DNA from: JBHJHP01 sp042219825
Lineage (GTDB): Bacteria > Bacteroidota > Bacteroidia > Bacteroidales > UBA5342
Length of the DNA: 64,000 bases
Direction of reading: 5' to 3'
Assembly (NCBI RefSeq): GCF_042219825.1
Contig: NZ_JBHJHQ010000003.1
Coordinates: forward strand, 62,001-126,000
Of this stretch, positions 1-6,907 are shown piece by piece. The notes under the pieces were generated by a model. It worked only from the letters and a program-made list of their open reading frames with translations, searched no databases and was not told the origin of the DNA. Positions within the stretch are counted from its first letter, which is position 1. Each line of letters opens with the position of its first letter. The translations under genes and the position numbers were made by a program.

Positions 1-704
1 GAAACCGAATGCCACGAAGATGCAAAATCTGGAAGGATGTCACCACAGATCTCAAAGCTACCGATGTGTATTCCAAACAGGTTTCTGATGATGAAGTAAT
101 TGTATATGCACATTTCCAGCTGGACAGTATCGATGGGTTTATCCATATGGAATATGATATTAAGGGCGATGGTTCAGTTCACGTTTCATACGCCTTTAAA
201 GCACGCAAGGAAAAACTGCCGGAGATTCCGAGAATCGGCATGACCATGCAACTGCCTGCAGAATTTGATAACCTGAGTTATTTTGGACGTGGCCCGTGGG
301 AAAACTATGTCGACCGTAACACTGCAGCCTTTGTGGATCTTTACCATTCAAAAGTGGCTGACCAGTACTGGCCATATATCCGGCCACAGGAAAACGGATA
401 TAAAACGGATACGCGCTGGGTGAAACTGATCAACCACGATGGCATTGGCTTATGCATAAAAGGTGATGAACCCATAGGATTCAGTGCCCTGAATAATACG
501 GTTGAAGATTTTGATGCCGGAATGCGTAAGGCACAGCGTCATACAACGGACATTAAGCCTCGCGACCTGGTGGAACTGAGAATAGATAAATTTCAGATGG
601 GCGTTGGCGGCGACAACAGCTGGGGAGCCAAACCTCATCCGCAATATATGCGGTATGCCGGAGAACAATACGAATACGGATTTACAATTTATCCGGTAAG
701 ATAA
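1..704 (+). CDS. Beta-galactosidase (GH2), C-terminal part, 5' truncated by window edge
   Basis: This is the C-terminal end of a LacZ-type glycoside hydrolase family 2 enzyme, which hydrolyses terminal beta-galactosides. The frame is open from the first bases, so the catalytic barrel lies upstream of the window. What is visible is the small-chain (Bgal_small_N) beta-sandwich: a start-of-domain motif GNRMP-like stretch, then YFGRGPWENY at about residues 91-100 of the visible part, and the PQENGY and TRWVKL motifs that are hallmarks of this domain. The gene ends in FTIYPVR just before a strong hairpin terminator. An internal ATG at position 9 exists but is not a credible start because the domain continues upstream. 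The family assignment is firm; substrate specificity (lactose or plant/algal galactans) cannot be read from this fragment. Confidence 0.9.
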   Translation, partial: NRMPRRCKIWKDVTTDLKATDVYSKQVSDDEVIVYAHFQLDSIDGFIHMEYDIKGDGSVHVSYAFKARKEKLPEIPRIGMTMQLPAEFDNLSYFGRGPWENYVDRNTAAFVDLYHSKVADQYWPYIRPQENGYKTDTRWVKLINHDGIGLCIKGDEPIGFSALNNTVEDFDAGMRKAQRHTTDIKPRDLVELRIDKFQMGVGGDNSWGAKPHPQYMRYAGEQYEYGFTIYPVR

Positions 705-710
705 GAACAT

Positions 711-739
711 AAAAAAAGCGGGCAGTGCCCGCTTTTTTT
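711..739. terminator. Bidirectional rho-independent terminator
   Basis: A run of seven A, the stem GCGGGC / GCCCGC with loop AGT, then seven T. It can stop transcription of the beta-galactosidase gene on plus and of the leftward 189-aa gene on minus. The core hairpin is the same as the one at 1546-1571. Confidence 0.85.
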
Positions 740-840
740 ACATATTTAAAACATCCAGAATATTAATATCAAGCAGACGTGGTACTGTAACTATTTTCTG
801 GAGTGAAATATTTCCCGAAATACTCAATGCGCTAAATCAT
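738..840 (-). pseudogene. Remnant of the 3' end of a second DUF4252 gene
   Basis: Read on minus, these bases encode a peptide ending LLDINILDVLNM and a TAA stop, matching the C-terminus of the intact DUF4252 protein at 1573-2106. About 40 bases next to the stop are nearly identical to the intact copy; similarity falls off further in. A one-base length difference near position 828 breaks the frame, and the resulting TGA serves as the stop of the neighbouring 189-aa gene. No start or upstream DUF4252 sequence remains. This is a decayed partial duplicate, or the footprint of a recombination that replaced the rest of the gene. Confidence 0.7.
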
Positions 841-1393
841 CATCGTGAAAAGTATGAAGAAGATTTGTTTCTGTATTTGATTCTATTTTATAGAATGGAT
901 ATAATTCTTCCTCCACCATAAATGTTGATGTCAGCATAACTTTTAAATCATATAAATATGCCTCAGTTGATAATCGCTGAGGTATAGATCCTGCTATAAA
1001 AATCTGAAGCAAATTAAACTTATATGTTAATCCTGTAGTCGTAATTTCAATAAACTTACTTTCAGGGTTACGATCCGGAATGGCACTAGGAGCATAAAAC
1101 GGAGTGTTCAATGTTTTATTTTTCACAAAGAATTCAAGACTTGTAACATAGTTAAATCCTGCAGGTTGAACATAATCAATACTTTTCATATAGACTTTAA
1201 CTGAATCGGCGGATGGAAGCTTAGATATAGTTACTGTAACATAAAACAAAGGACAGGTGTAATTATCCCCCTTTTTAAGCTTTACAACTACCGGAACATC
1301 CTGCGCCTGTGCATTCACAGAACACAGCGATGTCATAATCAGGATTAAAAAAAACAATTTAGCTTTCATTTTTAAATGCTTATTCCATTTCAA
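824..1393 (-). CDS. Secreted hypothetical protein, 189 aa
   Basis: I do not recognise the family. The N-terminus has a positively charged start, a hydrophobic core (about residues 12-27) and a likely signal peptidase I site after NAQA, so the protein should be exported to the periplasm or surface. The mature part is rich in beta-strand-forming residues with alternating hydrophobics and no Cys-based motif or catalytic signature that I can see. A second start (Met9) would give a more compact signal peptide. The last few codons (HDDDLAH) run into the decayed DUF4252 tail, so the natural C-terminus may have been altered by that rearrangement. A TAnnTTTG promoter lies about 120 bases upstream and the terminator at 711-739 follows. 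Confidence 0.6.
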   Translation of the reverse strand: MKWNKHLKMKAKLFFLILIMTSLCSVNAQAQDVPVVVKLKKGDNYTCPLFYVTVTISKLPSADSVKVYMKSIDYVQPAGFNYVTSLEFFVKNKTLNTPFYAPSAIPDRNPESKFIEITTTGLTYKFNLLQIFIAGSIPQRLSTEAYLYDLKVMLTSTFMVEEELYPFYKIESNTETNLLHTFHDDDLAH

Positions 1394-1515
1394 TTTAAGT
1401 TAAGGTCAAAAAACAACTATAAATTTACACATATTGATATCGAAAGTAAATCACGGAAAACCGTTAGTTTTTTCATTGGCTTCTTTAAAAAGTAACTCAA
1501 TGCCATAAAATAATA

Positions 1516-1523
1516 CAAATGTA
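1516..1523 (-). promoter_or_regulatory. Putative -7 element (TACATTTG) for the 189-aa gene
   Basis: On minus the octamer matches the Bacteroidota -7 consensus TAnnTTTG. It lies between the DUF4252 terminator and the start at 1393, so the 189-aa gene may be transcribed on its own with a leader of about 115 bases. Confidence 0.35.
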
Positions 1524-1545
1524 ATTATCTGTGAAAATAGAAAAC

Positions 1546-1571
1546 AAAAAAAGCGGGCAGTGCCCGCTTTT
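1546..1571. terminator. Rho-independent terminator after the DUF4252 gene
   Basis: A-run, stem GCGGGC / GCCCGC, loop AGT, T-run. It immediately follows the stop codon of the leftward DUF4252 gene. The hairpin duplicates that at 711-739. Confidence 0.8.
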
Positions 1572-1572
1572 C

Positions 1573-2106
1573 TTACATATTTAAAACATCCAGAATGTTA
1601 ATATCAAGCAGTCGGGAAACGGTAATAATTTCCTTCATGGTCATGTTTCCTGAAACACTGAGAATTAATTGTTCATCATCTTCCAGCGCCATTACAATCA
1701 GATCCTTAATGCGATCCGTCTTTTTATCTTCCAGGATATAAACCGTCAGGCTTTCTCCGTCATCCACCATTTTTACGATCTGTTCGTAGTTCTTATCCCT
1801 GATTTCACTTTTCAGCCTCTTCATTTCATCATCCGGAATCAGTTTATCATCTTCACCTCCAATCAGGATCATCTCGTTAAAATTATCAATGATATCCTCC
1901 GGAAAATCAGGATTCCCCTGTAACTTTTGCCTGAATTTCAGTTCAAACATTTTTTTACTCATGTACATCATATTCATGTCCGAGTTGTCTTCATACTTTT
2001 CATACAGCATTCTTACAGGAGATTTAAACTGCTGAGCCACTGTCGTGTGGGATACGAACAATACTGATATCATCACCAGTAAAAGTCCAATGTGTTTTGT
2101 CTTCAT
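1573..2106 (-). CDS. DUF4252 domain-containing protein
   Basis: This 177-aa exported protein has a signal peptide at residues 1-24 ending at TTVAQQ, followed by an acidic, lysine-rich domain with the DUF4252 layout: an N-terminal helical part and a C-terminal half with alternating strands (SLTVYILED, LILSVSGNM, EIITVSRLL). Function of the family is unknown. In Bacteroidota it is commonly found downstream of an ECF sigma factor and a small membrane protein, as here; its ATG overlaps the stop of the upstream gene in an ATGA arrangement, indicating translational coupling. An extracytoplasmic role in the sigma-factor circuit is inference. Part of its 3' end is duplicated at 738-840. Confidence 0.85.
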   Translation of the reverse strand: MKTKHIGLLLVMISVLFVSHTTVAQQFKSPVRMLYEKYEDNSDMNMMYMSKKMFELKFRQKLQGNPDFPEDIIDNFNEMILIGGEDDKLIPDDEMKRLKSEIRDKNYEQIVKMVDDGESLTVYILEDKKTDRIKDLIVMALEDDEQLILSVSGNMTMKEIITVSRLLDINILDVLNM

Positions 2107-2501
2107 AATGCTTTGTTTTGTTGTTTATACTTTTTCATTTTTGCATTTAACCGGTTTATCATATCATCCTTATTCATTTCTTCAATTTTCTGATTCAGTT
2201 TATTAATCTGGTTGATCCTGGTGTCAAACCTGAATGTCTCTGATGGTGGTGTAAACTCCATATTGCTAACCATGACCTGAAATGTTCTCAACTTTCTGTT
2301 CTGTTTCGCCGAGGGATTGAAAATCAGAAACATTGCAACAATCGCTGCGGCCACAGATGCATAATATACGATCCGCCTCACTCTCACCGCTTTATCAGAT
2401 TTCATTTTTATCTGAATGCTGTTACCTTGTTCAGTAAGTGCCTGCCTTTCACTTTGGATGGCAGCCTTATATAGTTCGTCAGGATTTTTCTGTGCGCTCA
2501 T
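2103..2501 (-). CDS. Small single-pass membrane protein, candidate anti-sigma partner
   Basis: The 132-aa product has a soluble N-terminus of about 40 residues, one transmembrane segment at about residues 44-61 and a C-terminal tail whose residues 95-130 are Lys/Glu/Asn-rich and look coiled-coil. It lies in the middle of a three-gene unit: its start overlaps the ECF sigma factor gene by 23 bases and its stop overlaps the DUF4252 start by four bases. Small membrane proteins in this position are often sigma regulators, but I see no zinc-binding anti-sigma motif (HxxxCxxC) and no FecR-type domain, so the anti-sigma role is inferred only from gene order and topology. Confidence 0.75.
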   Translation of the reverse strand: MSAQKNPDELYKAAIQSERQALTEQGNSIQIKMKSDKAVRVRRIVYYASVAAAIVAMFLIFNPSAKQNRKLRTFQVMVSNMEFTPPSETFRFDTRINQINKLNQKIEEMNKDDMINRLNAKMKKYKQQNKAL

Positions 2502-2985
2502 AACTGTAAATTTTAGTCAGTTCCTCCTTTATCATGTTCCTGGCCCGACTCAGAATAACGCGAACATTATTTGTTTTCAGACCGGTCAAATCCACAACCT
2601 CAGCTGTGTTCATCATACATACATCCACCAGGTAAATCACTTCCCTGTAATTTCCCGGAAGATTATCAATAGCTCTCCTGAAGTGCATGGTCAGTTCCTG
2701 CTTTTCAAAGGTATTCTCAGAGAACGTTTCATACTCCACAGAAAACTGCAGATCCATTGTCCGTTTTATTTTTCGAAGGGCATCAATACTTAACGATCTG
2801 GCACTGCTGTAGAAATAGTAACGGCATGTCTCCTTTTTAATGGAATCCCTTTTACGCCATAGTTTGAGATAAAGCTCCTGAAGCACATCTTCAGCCTCCT
2901 CCCGGTTCTTTACCAATCCGAATATATAGCCAAACAGCGCCGCTTTATGTTCCAGAAAATGTGTATTGAATTCCTTAGTTCTCAA
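2479..2985 (-). CDS. ECF-type RNA polymerase sigma-70 family factor
   Basis: The 168-aa protein has the two sigma domains expected of an extracytoplasmic function factor. Region 2 spans about residues 15-50, with the acidic EEAEDVLQELYLKLW stretch typical of region 2.2, and region 4 spans about 105-157, with LPGNYREVIYLV followed by a helix-turn-helix at about 127-147. No regulatory domain is fused. It starts the leftward sigma / membrane protein / DUF4252 unit and is divergent from the TonB receptor gene at 3183, with 197 bases between them. Whether it controls that receptor or its own unit is not visible from the sequence. Length and motifs are normal for the family. Confidence 0.9.
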   Translation of the reverse strand: MRTKEFNTHFLEHKAALFGYIFGLVKNREEAEDVLQELYLKLWRKRDSIKKETCRYYFYSSARSLSIDALRKIKRTMDLQFSVEYETFSENTFEKQELTMHFRRAIDNLPGNYREVIYLVDVCMMNTAEVVDLTGLKTNNVRVILSRARNMIKEELTKIYSYERTEKS

Positions 2986-3136
2986 AAAAATCGCTTTTAA
3001 ATAAGATACGTTCCAGAAAAAAAAACATTACAATGCAAGGTATTATTTTTTACAGTTTTTATTCTCTTATGCAACTTTTTATCTAATTATGCGTCGTTAA
3101 TACAGCATATACTGATGAATTTAGATGATGAAACAC

Positions 3137-3144
3137 TATCTTTG
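3137..3144 (+). promoter_or_regulatory. Putative -7 element (TATCTTTG) for the TonB receptor unit
   Basis: Exact match to TAnnTTTG, 38 bases before the start codon at 3183. I see no clear -33 TTTG. Confidence 0.5.
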
Positions 3145-3182
3145 GGTGTTAATAATCATATTAACCTAATAATAAAACCCTA

Positions 3183-5657
3183 ATGAACAGGATTTTAATA
3201 TTGCTATTCTTACTCCCACTTCCACTCTTCAGTCAAAAAGTCAATATAGGTGGTACCATCTCTGATAAAAGCTCGGGTGAACAGCTTATACAGGCCAATG
3301 TGTACATCAGGGCTCTGCAGCAAGGAACCGTTACAAACTATTACGGGTTTTACTCCATCAGTGTTGAAGCTGGTAAAGATGTGGAAATCGAATACTCCTA
3401 TATTGGTTATGAACCGGTTAAACTGAGTTTGAACCTTAAAAAGGATACAATCATTAATATTGAGCTCAGTCCATCTTTAACCCTTAAGGAAATTACCGTT
3501 ATGGACCGTTCTCCACAGCAAACAGTGGAGACTTCACAGATGAGCACGGTATCATTGAATCCCAAACAGGTTAAGTCTATGCCTGTTTTATTCGGAGAGG
3601 TAGACGTACTAAAAACATTACAGATGATGCCCGGTGTTGCGGGAGGAACCGAAGGGACTGCAGGGATTTATGTTCGTGGCGGTGGCCCTGATCAAAACCT
3701 GTTTTTACTGGATGGGGTTCCGGTATATAATGTCAGTCATGCCCTTGGAATATTTTCGGTATTCAATGCAGATGCCATAAAAAGTGTGGACCTCGTAAAA
3801 GGAGGATTCCCTGCACGCTATGGCAGCCGTTTATCTTCGGTAGTTGATATAAGGATGAAAGAAGGAGACCTGTATAATTATCACGGAGAAGCGACACTGG
3901 GTTTAATCTCTTCCAAAATCTTATTGGAGGGACCAATCAGCAAAGGTAAAACATCCTTCCTGTTTGCTGCCCGGCGAACTTATATTGATGCTGTTGCAGC
4001 GCCATTCATTCAACTTTCTAATACAGATCCAAACGTCGATATTAATCTCGATCTTTATTTTTATGACATCAATGCCAAAATCAATCATAAATTCTCTGAC
4101 CATGACCGTCTGTTTTTAAGTGTCTATAACGGACGGGATGTGCTGGGTCTTGGGGTCACCGACAAATACAGCTACTCCAATTACGAAGACCGGGACGGAA
4201 CACAAACCTTAATTACTTACGATAACGAAAATACCATCGGGTTCAGGTTTTTCTGGGGAAATCTTACCTCTGCATTGCGTTGGAACCATGTTTTCAACAG
4301 CAAGCTGTTCTCTAATACCACTCTTACCTATACCAAATACCAGTTTCAGACTAGTCTTGGTTTCGACTATAAAAGTAAAGTAACCGGAGAGGAAGAAGAA
4401 TCGGAAAGTTTTGATCTGTCCTATTACTCCAACATAAGGGACTTTGGGATCAAACAGGACTTTGATTTTATTCCGACGAGTAAACAGTATATTCGAATGG
4501 GAGGATGGTACACTTATCATACCTATACGCCTGGAACATCTGCATTAAATTATAATTCATCCGGTCAGGGTTCACTGCTCGACACCACACTGGGATTTGT
4601 CAATATTCCTGCTTTTGAAGTGGCACTGTATGCCGAAGATAACATCGAATTTTCAAACCGGCTAAAAGCTAATATCGGTGTGCATTATTCTGGTTTTAAC
4701 AAAGGGAAAACCTACTATCAGTCCGTTCAACCCAGAGCATCACTGAGATATAAACTGGATAAAAATATATCAGTTAAAGCCTCGTTTGCGCAAATGACGC
4801 AGTACCTTAATCTGTTGGCCAATTCCATCGGTAATTTACCGACTGATTTATGGGTTCCCGCTACAGAAAATATCAAACCACAGGAATCCTGGCAGGCGGC
4901 ACTGGGAGGAGCCCTGGCTATAAACGATGTGTATGAGATTACACTCGAAGGCTATTATAAAAAGATGGACAACCTGGTTTCTTATAAAGAGGGAGAATCC
5001 TTCTTTCTTATAGAAACAAACTGGGAAGACAAAGTGACACAGGGAAGTGGCGAAGCCTATGGCATGGAGCTGTTTTTTCAGAAAACACAGGGCAAACTAA
5101 CTGGTTGGTTAGGATACACACTGGCATGGAGTGATCGGTATTTTAAGGATCTTAACAACGGGATGCCTTATCCATTCAAGTATGACAGACGCCACGACCT
5201 GTCTGTTGTCGGTAATTATAAATTAAACGATAGCTGGGAGATTTCAGCCAATGTGCAGTTGAATTCAGGAAATTCATTTACACTTTACGATCAGAAAATG
5301 CCTTTACTGAACAGTCCTGACACCAAACAGTACTGGAATAATTACTATGTATATGGCCCCGATGACGGGAATATCCCGTTTTTTGTGGATGACAATTACT
5401 TTTTTGAGTCTAAAAACAGCTACAAAATGCCATTTTACAAACGGGTTGACCTGGGTATAACTTATATAAAAGAAATGACCAGAACCACTCATAAATTCAA
5501 TCTTAGTGTGTATAATGTAACGGCAGCTAAAAATCCTACTTTTATGTTTCCCGGAACACGGTGGGATCAAAATCTGATGCAGGATTTATTCGTGGTCCGT
5601 CAGTTCAGTCTGTTACCCTTCCCTTTGCCAACACTGAGTTATACTATTAAATTTTAG
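3183..5657 (+). CDS. TonB-dependent outer-membrane receptor
   Basis: The 824-aa protein has a signal peptide (about residues 1-17, ending LFSQK), a carboxypeptidase-regulatory-like beta-sandwich (about 20-105, with the GTISDKSSGE and YIGYEP motifs), a plug domain (about 115-235, with GGTEGTAGIYVRGGGPDQN-like glycine-rich stretch and LLDGVPVYN), and a long beta-barrel with alternating aromatic residues that ends in a terminal Phe. It should import a siderophore, metal complex, vitamin or oligomer across the outer membrane using TonB energy. It is shorter than SusC-type receptors (about 1000 aa), lacks an N-terminal STN signalling domain, and its partner is a DUF4249 lipoprotein three bases downstream rather than SusD, so glycan uptake is not implied. 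The ligand is unknown. Confidence 0.92.
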   Translation: MNRILILLFLLPLPLFSQKVNIGGTISDKSSGEQLIQANVYIRALQQGTVTNYYGFYSISVEAGKDVEIEYSYIGYEPVKLSLNLKKDTIINIELSPSLTLKEITVMDRSPQQTVETSQMSTVSLNPKQVKSMPVLFGEVDVLKTLQMMPGVAGGTEGTAGIYVRGGGPDQNLFLLDGVPVYNVSHALGIFSVFNADAIKSVDLVKGGFPARYGSRLSSVVDIRMKEGDLYNYHGEATLGLISSKILLEGPISKGKTSFLFAARRTYIDAVAAPFIQLSNTDPNVDINLDLYFYDINAKINHKFSDHDRLFLSVYNGRDVLGLGVTDKYSYSNYEDRDGTQTLITYDNENTIGFRFFWGNLTSALRWNHVFNSKLFSNTTLTYTKYQFQTSLGFDYKSKVTGEEEESESFDLSYYSNIRDFGIKQDFDFIPTSKQYIRMGGWYTYHTYTPGTSALNYNSSGQGSLLDTTLGFVNIPAFEVALYAEDNIEFSNRLKANIGVHYSGFNKGKTYYQSVQPRASLRYKLDKNISVKASFAQMTQYLNLLANSIGNLPTDLWVPATENIKPQESWQAALGGALAINDVYEITLEGYYKKMDNLVSYKEGESFFLIETNWEDKVTQGSGEAYGMELFFQKTQGKLTGWLGYTLAWSDRYFKDLNNGMPYPFKYDRRHDLSVVGNYKLNDSWEISANVQLNSGNSFTLYDQKMPLLNSPDTKQYWNNYYVYGPDDGNIPFFVDDNYFFESKNSYKMPFYKRVDLGITYIKEMTRTTHKFNLSVYNVTAAKNPTFMFPGTRWDQNLMQDLFVVRQFSLLPFPLPTLSYTIKF

Positions 5658-5660
5658 ATC

Positions 5661-6701
5661 ATGAAGTCAATATTAAAAATATATCTGGTTTTAGTACTGA
5701 TCATCATTAGCTCATCATGCAGCAAAGTTGTGGAAGATTTTCCATTACAGGTACATGAACCTCAGATCGTTATCAACGGAATGGCACAGTCTGACTCTGC
5801 TTTCAGCTTTATGATTGCCAGAACTGCTATGCGGAATAACCTGAATATGGAATGGTCAAGAGTCACTCCAACAGAACTGGAGCTGCTCCAAAACGGAAGC
5901 AATGTAAATGTGAGATACAGTAGTGATTCCAATCTGTTTGTTGCCGATAATATTCACGTTACACCTTTGGATAAATTTGACATTAATGTATCCGTAAACG
6001 GACTGGAAACTGCTCAGGCTGATTTGACTGTTCCTGATTCCACGTCTTTTTCCGTTGAAAATATAAAAATCACAAAAGAAGAATCAGGAACTCCCTGCTA
6101 TGATTGTCCACCGGATTATGTTGAGCCAATCATATACAACATAAGTTTATCCGTACTTCTGGATGATGCTCCGGCAACAGATAATTTCTACAGCATCAAA
6201 ATAGAAAGAGCTTCATATACTTACATTATGGACGATGGAGAATATAAATACACCAATGATTTTCCTCCGCCTGACCCCGAAAATTATGTTTCAGTAGATA
6301 GTATTCTCGTGTTCAACCCGGTAGAGATTAGTTCCTGGGATGGCATATATGAGTTTAAAAACGATTACGGACTTTACACTAATACAGATATCACGGAAGA
6401 AACCGGTGGAAATATTCTCTATTTCAAAGATCAGTTGCTGCCGGGACTAAAGAACCAAATTTCCTTCAGTTCAGATAATTTTTATTTCTATACCGATGTT
6501 GATATTCTGAATTTAAGAATTACCCTGACGTCTTACACCAAAGATATGTTTTATTATCTCAGGTCTCTGGCATCGTATAACAGTTATTATGATTTTCCGC
6601 TTTCTGAACCAATATACATTTATACAAACATTAAAAACGGCCGTGGAATTTTTGGTGCTGCCAGCCAGACAAGCCGAAGTTTAACGATAAAACCAGACTA
6701 A
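5661..6701 (+). CDS. DUF4249 family lipoprotein
   Basis: The 346-aa product begins with a hydrophobic leader and a lipobox ending at Cys20 (ISSSC), so it should be lipid-anchored, probably at the outer membrane. After that comes a beta-rich domain opening with EPQIVINGMAQSDSAF, which is the usual start of DUF4249. A CxxC pair (CYDC, about residues 152-155) lies mid-protein. It is separated from the upstream TonB receptor by only three bases. In Bacteroidota DUF4249 proteins habitually follow this kind of receptor; an accessory role as a surface lid or ligand-capturing lipoprotein is likely but inferred. No terminator is obvious before the next gene. Confidence 0.88.
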   Translation: MKSILKIYLVLVLIIISSSCSKVVEDFPLQVHEPQIVINGMAQSDSAFSFMIARTAMRNNLNMEWSRVTPTELELLQNGSNVNVRYSSDSNLFVADNIHVTPLDKFDINVSVNGLETAQADLTVPDSTSFSVENIKITKEESGTPCYDCPPDYVEPIIYNISLSVLLDDAPATDNFYSIKIERASYTYIMDDGEYKYTNDFPPPDPENYVSVDSILVFNPVEISSWDGIYEFKNDYGLYTNTDITEETGGNILYFKDQLLPGLKNQISFSSDNFYFYTDVDILNLRITLTSYTKDMFYYLRSLASYNSYYDFPLSEPIYIYTNIKNGRGIFGAASQTSRSLTIKPD

Positions 6702-6845
6702 ATAAACAACATAATTCCAGGCTACAACAGCAGATTTCCTGATAGATATTACGCGTGAAACCAGCTGAGAAAGGCTATTAAACAGTCCTTAACAGAAGTA
6801 ACGGTTTTTTACATTTTTTACATTCAACTTTTTAAATATTTATCC

Positions 6846-6853
6846 TACCTTTG
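6846..6853 (+). promoter_or_regulatory. Putative -7 element (TACCTTTG) for ppdK
   Basis: Exact TAnnTTTG octamer in the AT-rich 206-base gap before ppdK, about 55 bases ahead of the start codon. Confidence 0.5.
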
Positions 6854-6907
6854 TTCCCCATTCATGAATATTCAAATATTTAATAACTACATATTTAAAT
6901 AATAACT

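Noticed and set aside
3001..3060. GGAAC on minus as an ECF-type -35 box in front of the sigma factor gene
   Set aside because: No matching -10 element at the right distance; may be chance in AT-rich DNA.
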